Below are positions 1 through 5,632 of a DNA stretch of 6,365 nucleotides, piece after piece. The position numbers and the translations under genes are program-made. Each line of letters starts with the position of its first letter. The stretch's first letter is position 1. Origin of the DNA: Desulfonatronospira sp. (lineage in GTDB: Bacteria > Desulfobacterota > Desulfovibrionia > Desulfovibrionales > Desulfonatronovibrionaceae); contig PWGS01000197.1 of assembly GCA_003554505.1 (NCBI GenBank), positions 1 through 6,365 of the forward strand. The letters are read 5' to 3'. Below the pieces are notes generated by a model. The model saw only the letters and a list, made by a program, of their open reading frames with translations, made no database searches and was not told the origin of the DNA.

Positions 1-436
1 AAAGCATTTCGAACTGGTCCAAACCTGTTTCCAGGGCCAGTTCATGAACTACCCGGGTGCAGTGCTCCGGGCTGCGCCCGTGGACCATGGTGTACAGATT
101 GTAAGGCCAGTCCATGCAGCTGGCCCGTTCGTAGCAGTGGGTTATCTCCGCCCTTTGGGACATGATTTTTCCTACATGCCGGATATCCATGGTGTCGTCA
201 ACGTACCAGGCCACCATGGCATTATGTCCGTATCAGGCCTGCTGGTGCCTCAGGGTGGCCCCGAACCTGCGGATAATGTCCTGTTCTTTCAGGCGCTTAA
301 GCAGGTCCAGGACCTCCTGTTCGGATATACCCGCCCTGGCGGCTATTTCTGCATAGGGTGACTGAGTGTCAGGCAGATCGGCCTGAACAATGCGAAGCGC
401 TTCTTTTTCCTGTTCCGAGAAATCCACTGGAGTCAT
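1..436 (-). pseudogene. ahbB: Siroheme decarboxylase AhbB-like (Lrp/AsnC fold), interrupted by an in-frame TGA and cut by the window edge
   Basis: AhbA/AhbB decarboxylate siroheme to 12,18-didecarboxysiroheme in the alternative haem pathway of sulfate reducers and archaea; they act in the cytoplasm. Residues 1-67 are an Lrp-type helix-turn-helix domain ending RRFGATLRHQQA. Codon 68 (233-235) is TGA. The same frame then stays open for 77 codons to the left edge and reads YGHNAMVAWYVDD, later HCYERASCMDWPYNLYTMVHG, which is the Lrp-like ligand-binding half with motifs typical of the family. Homologues usually have Gly at the TGA position (LGY or AGY), so one change GGA to TGA explains it. With about 145 codons visible, only a short C-terminus is missing. 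The start ATG at 434-436 has AAGG nine bases upstream. It lies 83 nt after xerC on the same strand. AhbB is preferred over AhbA on motif memory only. A real nonsense mutation, a sequencing error or readthrough cannot be told apart here. Confidence 0.75.
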
Positions 437-483
437 GAGGTGCTGCCTTTTTGATTTTTTTGACCGTTACCGGCAGGTTAGTC

Positions 484-512
484 CATTTAGTAATTTTCAT
501 GCCTGGAATCAA
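484..512 (-). promoter_or_regulatory. Weak candidate sigma70 promoter for ahbB
   Basis: On the minus strand TTGATT (507-512) is followed after 17 nt by TAAATG (484-489). It lies in the 83-nt gap between the xerC stop and the ahbB start, so ahbB might be transcribed on its own as well as by read-through from xerC. The match is modest and found by eye. Confidence 0.22.
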
Positions 513-519
513 GCCTTTC

Positions 520-1458
520 TCAGCCGTCCTGATTTTTGTTTTTTTCCCGGGCCAGAGGGTGGGCGCTGTCATAAGCCTGCATTACCTGGGCCAGGTTTAA
601 ATGGGTGTAGCGCTGTGTGGTGGAAATACGGCTGTGCCCCAGAAGTTCCTGCACAATGCGCAGGTCCGCACCTGCCTGGAGCATATGCGTGGCAAAGCTG
701 TGCCGCAGGGTATGCGGACTGACTCCCTGGGTTCTGGCAAAGAGCTGCCCCAGGCGCTGGATGATCCTGGCCGCCTCCCTGCGGTGCAGGCGTCCCCCCC
801 GCATGCCCAGGAAAAGGGCCTTTTCCCGAAGATCAGGCTCAAAGGCGTGGCGCAGGGTAATGTACTGGCTGAGTCTCTCCAGCCCGGGACGGGTCAGAAA
901 GGCCAGTCTTTCCTTGCGGCCCTTGCCCTGGACCCTTATTAGACTCTGTCCCTGGTCCACATCGTCCAGGTCCAGGCTCAGGGCCTCGCTGACGCGCAGT
1001 CCGGAGCCGTAGAGAACTTCGACCAGAGCCAGGTCCCTGATGTTTCTAGGGCTGGGTTCGAGTTCGGCCTGGACAATCTCCAGGGCCTGGTCCACGTTCA
1101 GAACCCCCGGTTGCGGCTTGTCCTGTTTAGGATTGCGCACCCCGGTGCAGGGGTTTTGCTGGATGAGTTTCTGTTTTTGCAGGAAGCGGAAAAAAGCTCG
1201 CAGGGAGGAAAGCTTGCGGGCCATGGAGGACTTGGACAGATTCAGTTTATGCATGTGCACCTGGAAAGCGTGCACGTCCGCCCGGACAATGTCAGTGGGC
1301 CTGGCGCAGGTCTTGTTTCTGGACTGCAGAAATTCTTCCCACTGCAAAAGGTCCCTGGAATAAGCCTGCAGGGTTGCACCGGAAAAACCCTTTTCCACAT
1401 CCATGTGGGCCAGAAAGGCCGTGACTTCATCCGGCAGTCTGTCTGCAATCCAGTTCAT
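520..1458 (-). CDS. xerC: Tyrosine recombinase XerC
   Basis: Site-specific recombinase that, with a XerD partner, resolves chromosome dimers at dif during division; cytoplasmic. It is 312 aa, close to the usual Xer length of about 300. An N-terminal SAM-like core-binding domain covers about residues 8-95 and the catalytic domain about 115-300. The full active site is visible: Arg155 in GSGLRVSEAL, Lys179 in GKGRKER, His249 and Arg252 in SPHTLRHSFATHML, His275 in QELLGHSRIS, and nucleophile Tyr284 in TQRYTHL. The motif QELLGH and the C-terminal AYDSAHP resemble XerC more than XerD. ATG at 1456-1458 has GGAAG five bases upstream. The stop is TGA, so TGA works as a stop in this genome. It lies 125 nt downstream of dprA on the same strand, and that gap shows no clear promoter. 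An integron or phage integrase is unlikely given the short, canonical Xer architecture and housekeeping neighbours. XerC versus XerD is less certain than the family. Confidence 0.9.
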   Translation of the reverse strand: MNWIADRLPDEVTAFLAHMDVEKGFSGATLQAYSRDLLQWEEFLQSRNKTCARPTDIVRADVHAFQVHMHKLNLSKSSMARKLSSLRAFFRFLQKQKLIQQNPCTGVRNPKQDKPQPGVLNVDQALEIVQAELEPSPRNIRDLALVEVLYGSGLRVSEALSLDLDDVDQGQSLIRVQGKGRKERLAFLTRPGLERLSQYITLRHAFEPDLREKALFLGMRGGRLHRREAARIIQRLGQLFARTQGVSPHTLRHSFATHMLQAGADLRIVQELLGHSRISTTQRYTHLNLAQVMQAYDSAHPLAREKNKNQDG

Positions 1459-1583
1459 AAGAGCTTCCAGATGCTTTTTCGGCTATACTTCTCAGGTTCA
1501 TTGCCTTTTCCGAGGCCTCCCGGTATTGAGAGCCCTTGCCTGCTCTGTTGAAGACCACGGCTATGAATACGGCCATCCGGCTA

Positions 1584-2819
1584 TCAATTTTGAATAAGCT
1601 TATAGTACATTCCAGGCTCTTTTTTGACTGTCCCCCGGATCTCAAGATTTACCAGAATCCGGCTGATTCTTGAGGGGGACATTTCCAGGCAATGGGATAG
1701 ATCGTCTATGTGCATCCTGCCCCGGTTCAACAGTTCCACGGCAACAGACTTCTCCTCGATTCCCAGGTCCCCGGGAAGATCCGCATGGGTAGAAACGGGT
1801 GCTGACGATTCATCGATCTTTTTCCGTTCCAGGTGACTTTTCAGTCCAGGCTGCAGTGCCTCCAGGATGTCCCGGGCCGTTCTAGCCAGCATGGCCCCCT
1901 GCCGGATAAGCTGATTACATCCGGTGAAGCTGTCCAGGTTCACCTGTCCGGGCAGGGCGAAAACCTCCCTGTTCTGATCCAGGGCATAGCCGGCTGTGGT
2001 CATGCTGCCGCTTTTTATTTCCGCCTGCATCACCAGCACCCCCAGAGACAGACCGCTGATGATGCGGTTGCGGTAGGGAAAATTGTGCGCCTCAGGCCTG
2101 GTTTTCCTGGGAAATTCCGTAAGTATGAGCCCGTTGTCCCTGATGGGTCCCCACAGGTCCCGGTTGATGGCCGGATAGACAAGATCTATTCCGGTGCCCA
2201 GAACAGCTATGGTGCTGCCCGGACCGGAAATGGCCGCCCTGTGCGCTTCCCGGTCTATACCTTCTGCGAATCCGGAAACTATAGTAATACCTGTGCGTGA
2301 AAGTTCTCTGCAGATTCTGGAGGTCATTTCCCGGCTGTAGGCAGTGCTGTTTCTGGAGCCCACTACCGCCAGGCAGGGATTGTTTACCAGGGAGATATCA
2401 CCCAGATAGTACAGCAGAATGGGAGGTCCGGCAATATGGCGCAAATGTTCGGGATATTCCGGGTCGGACCAGACCAAGACCTGTTCCGGGCCTGTCTGGA
2501 TATTCTTAAATTCTTGCCTGGCCTCGGACTCCCACTGGCCGGAGTGGAATCTGCCGGCTTGAGAGGCATTCACCAGTCCCATCTCTGACCAGTGGCTGCT
2601 GTTGGCCAGGGCCTGGGCCGGGGAGCGAAAAACCTCCAGGATTTTCTGCCAGGGCTTGCATCCCAGACTGCTGGCCTTGGAAAGTGCCAGACAGGCCCAT
2701 ATTTCGTCGTCTCTGGAAAATTTGAGCACTTGGCTACCCTGTACTGGTTGTCGGAACCGGGTGAAAAGCAGACAGGTTTTATTCCTGCAGGAAGTCCAGT
2801 ATCTCTCTCCTGAATGCAT
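1584..2819 (-). CDS. dprA: DNA processing protein DprA (Smf)
   Basis: DprA binds incoming single-stranded DNA and loads RecA during natural transformation; it is also kept in many bacteria not known to be competent. With the ATG at 2817-2819 the protein is 411 aa. A helical N-terminal region (about 37-105) is followed by the Rossmann-like DprA domain (about 115-320) with AVVGSRNSTAYS (151-162), TIVSGFAEGIDREAH (179-193), TIAVLGTGIDLVYP (203-216), FPYRNRIISGLS (247-258) and GSMTTAGYALDQNREVFALPG near 271-291. A C-terminal winged helix (about 357-408, DML1/Z-alpha-like) follows. The chosen ATG has no Shine-Dalgarno sequence, and its first 30 residues do not look conserved. A GTG at 2727-2729 (Val31), just before the DEIWACLAL segment, would give 381 aa and is a reasonable alternative. 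It is probably first in the dprA-xerC-ahbB run. The stop is TGA. Confidence 0.92.
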   Translation of the reverse strand: MHSGERYWTSCRNKTCLLFTRFRQPVQGSQVLKFSRDDEIWACLALSKASSLGCKPWQKILEVFRSPAQALANSSHWSEMGLVNASQAGRFHSGQWESEARQEFKNIQTGPEQVLVWSDPEYPEHLRHIAGPPILLYYLGDISLVNNPCLAVVGSRNSTAYSREMTSRICRELSRTGITIVSGFAEGIDREAHRAAISGPGSTIAVLGTGIDLVYPAINRDLWGPIRDNGLILTEFPRKTRPEAHNFPYRNRIISGLSLGVLVMQAEIKSGSMTTAGYALDQNREVFALPGQVNLDSFTGCNQLIRQGAMLARTARDILEALQPGLKSHLERKKIDESSAPVSTHADLPGDLGIEEKSVAVELLNRGRMHIDDLSHCLEMSPSRISRILVNLEIRGTVKKEPGMYYKLIQN

Positions 2820-2832
2820 TTTTAAGTTTCAG

Positions 2833-2860
2833 GGTATAATTTTACAGACTACTGCAACAA
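2833..2860 (-). promoter_or_regulatory. Candidate promoter upstream of dprA
   Basis: On the minus strand TTGTTG (2855-2860) and TATACC (2833-2838) are 16 nt apart. If used, transcription would begin only a few bases before the ATG at 2819, which fits the lack of a ribosome-binding site there or favours the downstream GTG start. TATAAT also reads on the plus strand at 2835-2840, but I see no good -35 for it. Weak call. Confidence 0.22.
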
Positions 2861-2901
2861 CCCGGTTTTTTCAAGAAGTTTAAAGGCCGGGATATATATC
2901 C

Positions 2902-2930
2902 TTGCCAGCAAAGTACTTTTGGGGCAAAAT
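2902..2930 (+). promoter_or_regulatory. Candidate sigma70 promoter for the membrane-protein gene
   Basis: TTGCCA (2902-2907, one mismatch to TTGACA) is followed after exactly 17 nt by CAAAAT (2925-2930, two mismatches to TATAAT). Transcription would start near 2937, leaving a leader of about 45 nt before the ATG at 2983. It is the best promoter-like match seen in the 163-nt divergent region with dprA. Confidence 0.4.
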
Positions 2931-2982
2931 CCGCCCGGTTGAACGCTATTGAACGTGAAATGCATTTTACTGGAGAATTTTC

Positions 2983-3957
2983 ATGCAGATTTTCATATCC
3001 ATAAACGATATTCTGCCTGCAGCAGCTCTGCTTTTTATACTGGCATGTTTTGCGGGAGTGCCTGTTCTTTCGCTTTTAAGCTATCTAACCGGTATTGCGC
3101 AAAAGAAGGTTTTCATGTTCAAGCTTGCTAGGCAGATGGCCAGGCTGGGACTCCTTTTTATCGTATCCATGTCCCTGGCCTGTGCCGGGGGGCTTGGGGC
3201 CAGCTATTACTATGGGCCTGAAGCGGATACGTGGCTGGAGCACCATGTCTTCTGGGAGTCGGGAATATATCTCTGCCTGGTGGCTCTGTTTTTTTTCGGT
3301 TTTTTTGGCCTGGCCTGGAACTGGCTGGTCCGTTTGAGATGGCTGCACTTGCTGGTGGGCGCTGTAGGCGGGGTGGCCAGCATGCTTTTTGCCGGAGCAC
3401 TTTTGTGGGCTGTATGGAGGGAACTTGATCCCTTGTCCCCGGTATATCCAGAGGCAGCTTCGGTATTCTGGCCCATCATGGTCCAGGTGTACCTGCTTTC
3501 CATTGCGGCGGGATCTTCTGCGGGTCTTTTGTATCTGCTTTACCGGCGTAATCTGGATGATTTCGGCAGGGATTACTATCGCTTTGTTCTGGGTTATATA
3601 TCCAGGGGTGGGATCTTTTTTGCGGTTGTTTCCCCTTTGACCTGCATATGGCTCTATTTTGCCGGCAGAGAGGTGTTCATGCCGGATCACCTGATAATGC
3701 CCGGGGCTTTGTTTGTCGTTTTTCTGGTTCTTGCGGTTCTGCTTCTGCTGCGAATAGCCCGTAGTCCGCATCCCTTGCGCAATAAAGCGGCCATTATTAT
3801 CTGCCCGGTATTTTTCCTTCTGGGGCTGGCGGTGCGCTTGGTATCTTATCTGGAAGTGGCGGATATGGCAGCCGAAGGAGATATACTTGAGACATTCATG
3901 CGGGACTGGATGCAGGCCCTGGAGTCCTGGGCTTCGGGCAGGATCAGGATGTGGTAG
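2983..3957 (+). CDS. Polytopic integral membrane protein of unknown function (about 8 transmembrane segments)
   Basis: I do not recognise this 324-aa protein with confidence. About eight hydrophobic segments are visible, near residues 11-37, 53-75, 92-116, 119-145, 160-187, 200-228, 237-258 and 267-289. Short charged loops separate them, such as KKVFMFKLARQMARLG (41-56) and YRRNLDDFGRDYYRF (187-201). A soluble tail, about 290-324, ends in RIRMW. There is no cleavable signal peptide; the first segment looks like an ordinary helix. Histidines at 87, 88, 122, 236 and 263 lie in or near membrane segments and could bind a cofactor, but no CxxCH or known redox motif is present. The spacing of segments 1-4 faintly recalls cytochrome bd subunit I; this is impression only. 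ATG 2983 is well supported by TGGAG seven bases upstream. The gene is monocistronic here, diverges from dprA and converges on ruvB. A 299-codon frame open on the opposite strand is a shadow. Confidence 0.85.
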   Translation: MQIFISINDILPAAALLFILACFAGVPVLSLLSYLTGIAQKKVFMFKLARQMARLGLLFIVSMSLACAGGLGASYYYGPEADTWLEHHVFWESGIYLCLVALFFFGFFGLAWNWLVRLRWLHLLVGAVGGVASMLFAGALLWAVWRELDPLSPVYPEAASVFWPIMVQVYLLSIAAGSSAGLLYLLYRRNLDDFGRDYYRFVLGYISRGGIFFAVVSPLTCIWLYFAGREVFMPDHLIMPGALFVVFLVLAVLLLLRIARSPHPLRNKAAIIICPVFFLLGLAVRLVSYLEVADMAAEGDILETFMRDWMQALESWASGRIRMW

Positions 3958-3961
3958 AGGT

Positions 3962-4003
3962 ATGGGGCATGGGGCATAGGGCATGGGGCATGGGGCATGG
4001 AGC
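3962..4003 (+). repeat. Six tandem heptamers (ATGGGGC)
   Basis: Six head-to-tail 7-nt units start five bases after the stop codon of the membrane-protein gene: units 1, 2, 4 and 5 are ATGGGGC, unit 3 is ATAGGGC and unit 6 is ATGGAGC. The last C is shared with the inverted repeat that follows. Seven is not a multiple of three and the array is outside any gene, so copy-number change would not alter a protein. Heptameric short tandem repeats (STRR) are known from cyanobacteria; the likeness here is only in unit length and G/C-rich form. Confidence 0.9.
3964..3995 (+). other. Potential G-quadruplex in the 3' untranslated region
   Basis: The heptamer array places five G-runs (3964-3967, 3971-3974, 3979-3981, 3985-3988, 3992-3995) apart by loops of 3, 4, 3 and 3 nt. 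This fits the usual pattern of four or more runs of at least three G with loops of 1-7 nt. The G-rich strand is the sense strand of the membrane-protein gene, so both its mRNA and the non-template DNA could fold. Folding is a prediction from the pattern only. Confidence 0.65.
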
Positions 4004-4055
4004 CCCAGTGAAACTCCTGTCTGAGACAGGAAGCCCTTTGGGCTGTTTCACGGGG
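4003..4055 (+). repeat. Three-way-junction inverted repeat, nearly every base paired
   Basis: An outer stem pairs CCCCaGTGAAAC (4003-4014) with GTTTCACGGGG (4045-4055): 11 base pairs with A4007 bulged. It encloses two perfect hairpins with no unpaired bases between them: TCCTGTC-tga-GACAGGA (4015-4031, 7 bp) and AGCCC-ttt-GGGCT (4032-4044, 5 bp). No T-run follows on either strand, so it is not a classic intrinsic terminator. It sits between convergent genes, a common place for REP-like extragenic palindromes, and could be one. It could also be a structured 3' end or the remnant of a single-strand transposable element. Whether it recurs in the genome cannot be seen here. Confidence 0.8.
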
Positions 4056-4161
4056 TAAACAGGGGGAAGAAGAAATGATGAATGCAAGAGGTGTGGGGCG
4101 ACTTGGCGAGGGGGAGAAAGAAGAGGGTAGGCGATTTTTTGAAAGAACGACTGGGATCGTG

Positions 4162-4187
4162 GGTGTAATTACCTGGTAAATTACCCC
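4162..4187 (-). other. AT-rich palindrome just after ruvB
   Basis: GGtGTAATTA (4162-4171) can pair with TAAATTACcCC (4177-4187) across a five-base loop, with one bulge and one mismatch. Read on the minus strand it begins 15 nt after the ruvB stop and contains two direct copies of GGTAATT. No U-run follows, so it is at best a weak terminator; an operator-like protein site is an alternative. Confidence 0.35.
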
Positions 4188-4202
4188 GCTCTACATTTAT
4201 TT

Positions 4203-5162
4203 TTATACCGGGAGGTTGAGATGTTCGTATGCCCTGGGAGTAGCTACTCTTCCCCTGGGGGTGCGTTTTAAGAATCCGCACTGGATGAGATATGGCTCGT
4301 AAATGTCCTCCAGGGTGCGCACCTCTTCGGAGCAGGCTACGGCCACTGTTTTTACGCCTACTGGACCGCCTGCGAACTGACGGATAATGCAGTCCAGAAT
4401 CTTGCGGTCCATCTGATCCAGGCCAAGGGAGTCCACATCCATTCGCTTCAGCGCTCTGGATGCAACCTGGGCGTCGATTAACTCCTGCCGGCCCACTACT
4501 GCAAAATCATGCACCCTTCGAAGCAGGCGGTTGGCGATTCTCGGGGTTCCTCTGGAGCGCCTGCCGATCTCCAGGGCTCCGTCGGATGAGAGGTTGATGC
4601 CGAGGATCCTTGCGGATCGCTCCACTATGAAAGATAATTCCGTGGGAGAATAAAATTCCAGTCTGCAGATGACCCCGAAACGGTCCCGCAGGGGTGAGGT
4701 TAAGAGCCCGATCCTGGTGGTTGCTCCTACAAGTGTAAATGGTTCCAGGTCGATTTTTACCGTTCTGGCTCCCGGCCCCTGGCCCAGGATAAGGTCCAGC
4801 TTGAAATCCTCCAGGGCAGGGTAGAGAATCTCTTCCCCTGTGGCCGGCATGCGGTGAATTTCATCGATGAACAGGACATCATTTCTGCTCAGGTTGGTCA
4901 GAATGGCGGCCAGGTCAGCGCTTCTCTCCAGGACCGGTCCTGTAGTGCAGACAATGTTTACTCCCAGTTCCCCGGCCAGGATTCTGGCCATGGTGGTCTT
5001 GCCCAGGCCGGGATTGCCGTAAAGCAGGGTGTGATCCAGGTGCAGTCCTCTTTCCAGAGCGGCACCCAGGTAAACCTTGAGGTTGGAGCGTACATCCTCC
5101 TGGCCCACAAACTGCTCAAGAGTCTGAGGTCTTACATTTTCGTCGTTGGCTTTGCTGTTCAT
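4203..5162 (-). CDS. ruvB: Holliday junction branch-migration ATPase RuvB
   Basis: RuvB is the hexameric AAA+ motor that, loaded by RuvA, pumps DNA through Holliday junctions before RuvC cuts them; cytoplasmic. With the ATG at 5160-5162 it has 319 aa, slightly short of the usual 330-350. Visible motifs: Walker [10 protein letters not shown] (49-57), Walker [10 protein letters not shown] (96-104), the RuvB signature from GATTRIGLL to RDRFG (146-163), sensor 2 [13 protein letters not shown] (204-216), and the C-terminal winged helix containing [28 protein letters not shown] and YEHL (about 265-316). The frame stays open upstream to a TTG at 5286-5288 (361 aa), but those 42 residues do not resemble RuvB, and the common N-terminal pattern ([12 protein letters not shown]) starts just after the chosen Met. 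No start here has a good ribosome-binding site. ruvA and ruvC are not adjacent: upstream is a divergent kinase gene and downstream a convergent one. The stop is TAA. Confidence 0.93.
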   Translation of the reverse strand: MNSKANDENVRPQTLEQFVGQEDVRSNLKVYLGAALERGLHLDHTLLYGNPGLGKTTMARILAGELGVNIVCTTGPVLERSADLAAILTNLSRNDVLFIDEIHRMPATGEEILYPALEDFKLDLILGQGPGARTVKIDLEPFTLVGATTRIGLLTSPLRDRFGVICRLEFYSPTELSFIVERSARILGINLSSDGALEIGRRSRGTPRIANRLLRRVHDFAVVGRQELIDAQVASRALKRMDVDSLGLDQMDRKILDCIIRQFAGGPVGVKTVAVACSEEVRTLEDIYEPYLIQCGFLKRTPRGRVATPRAYEHLNLPV

Positions 5163-5228
5163 AGTAATTGTGGTAACCGGCACGGGTGTTGAGGGTTGCT
5201 TGAAAGAAATTCCAAGCCCGGAGCAAAC

Positions 5229-5249
5229 GATAATGACTGTTGAATTATC
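5229..5249. promoter_or_regulatory. Possible operator overlapping the ruvB -10 region
   Basis: GATAAT (5229-5234) and ATTATC (5244-5249) form a perfect 6-bp inverted repeat with a 9-nt spacer; the right arm overlaps the candidate -10. ruvB is often under SOS control, but this does not match the E. coli LexA box, so no regulator is named. Confidence 0.25.
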
Positions 5250-5270
5250 ATTACTTGGTATGCTGGTCAA
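5242..5270 (-). promoter_or_regulatory. Candidate ruvB promoter
   Basis: On the minus strand TTGACC (5265-5270) is followed after 17 nt by TAATTC (5242-5247), or after 15 nt by GATAAT (5244-5249). Transcription would begin about 70 nt before the preferred ruvB ATG at 5162 and downstream of the alternative starts at 5288 and 5279, which supports the shorter protein. Confidence 0.4.
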
Positions 5271-5383
5271 TGTGGGCATGTGCGGCAAAGAGGAAGGCCG
5301 GGCAGGATTTTGCCCTTTCCGGTACTTTACAAGCGGATGCGCCTGAGGCAGGAAGCCTTGATGAGGTAGAGTTATTTAGTTTC

Positions 5384-5410
5384 CATCCGGAAAGTCTTTC
5401 TTTCCGGATG
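5384..5410. other. Perfect 11-bp hairpin
   Basis: CATCCGGAAAG (5384-5394) and CTTTCCGGATG (5400-5410) are exact inverse copies around a 5-nt loop (tcttt). No T-run follows within a few bases on either strand, so it is not a standard terminator. Its left arm can instead pair with 5548-5557, so the two folds exclude each other. Confidence 0.75.
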
Positions 5411-5432
5411 TCGAAGCTATTGGTTTTCTTTA

Positions 5433-5553
5433 CGGAAACGAGGAGTTTTTTCTTTTGGCAAGGAAATCAAGCAATTATGAGAAGGCGTATCTTAATACGG
5501 TGACGAATAATTGTGCAGATTGACGCCGCCAAAAGGAAAAAGAACCGTTTCCG
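5433..5553. other. Long imperfect hairpin with nested stems
   Basis: Outer stem CGGAAACG (5433-5440) pairs with CGTTTCCG (5546-5553). After a small internal loop, 5446-5459 pairs with 5528-5541 (14 pairs, one of them G-U in RNA). Further in, CAATTAT (5472-5478) pairs with ATAATTG (5507-5513), and at the tip CGTAT (5486-5490) pairs with ATACG (5495-5499) around loop CTTA. The four stems nest in order. The sequence alone does not show whether it is transcribed. Confidence 0.6.
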
Positions 5554-5632
5554 GATGAAAACTATTTATCAGGCACTGCCGAAACACAGGGCAGGGTTGG
5601 AGTCGTCAGGACTATAAACCGGGGTTATGATT

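Larger units (their letters stand above)
5371..5570. repeat. About 200-bp element with imperfect terminal inverted repeats (MITE-like or structured RNA)
   Basis: The left end (5371-5393) and the inverse of the right end (5548-5570) match at 19 of 23 positions, with an uninterrupted core CATCCGGAAA. Inside lie a perfect 11-bp hairpin and a long nested hairpin. No open frame longer than a few tens of codons, and no transposase, is present. No target-site duplication is evident at the borders. It could be a non-autonomous mobile-element relic, or a regulatory or small-RNA locus in front of the kinase gene. Copy number in the genome would decide. Confidence 0.5.
5163..5632. other. 470-nt divergent intergenic region between ruvB and the sensor kinase
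   Basis: No convincing gene is present. Its ruvB side holds an in-frame upstream extension with no RuvB similarity and a candidate promoter and palindrome (5229-5270). A modest hairpin GGGCA/TGCCC lies at 5300-5315. Positions 5371-5570 are filled by an inverted-repeat element. The last 60 nt before the kinase contain TATAAA at 5613-5618 but no matching -35. Confidence 0.6.

Noticed and set aside
190..235. Selenocysteine insertion at the ahbB TGA
   Set aside because: Family members have Gly, not Cys, at this position, and the only nearby downstream hairpin (GCCA-tgg-TGGC) is too short to be a convincing bacterial SECIS.
233..235. Genetic code in which UGA means Gly (as in Gracilibacteria and SR1)
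   Set aside because: xerC and dprA in the same window end properly at TGA, and the genes look like Desulfovibrio-type sequences.
369..500. Short lysine-rich minus-strand frame starting MKITKWTNLP between xerC and ahbB
   Set aside because: It runs into the ahbB start in another frame, lacks a good ribosome-binding site and ends inside ahbB; probably chance.
1427..1645. Small minus-strand frame bridging dprA and xerC
   Set aside because: It overlaps both genes, has no ribosome-binding site and no family resemblance. An internal ATG reading MAVFIAVVFNR is equally unsupported.
3085..3984. 299-codon open frame on the minus strand
   Set aside because: It lies wholly antisense to the membrane-protein gene, has no recognisable domain, and is rich in Gln, Pro and Arg as expected from the complement of hydrophobic codons. 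The plus-strand gene has a ribosome-binding site and clear membrane segments.
4003..4055. Intrinsic terminator
   Set aside because: The stems are strong, but no U-run follows on either strand.
5343..5357. Second partial copy of the three-way-junction repeat (CTGAGGCAGGAAGCC versus CTGAGACAGGAAGCC at 4021-4035), flanking ruvB
   Set aside because: The 14 of 15 match includes an apparent T-A to C-G covariation in the hairpin, but the left arm is not kept, and about one such match is expected by chance in a window this size.
5455..5473. Sigma54-like promoter (TTGGCA ... AAGCA) before the kinase
   Set aside because: The GG and GC elements are 12 nt apart instead of the required 10.
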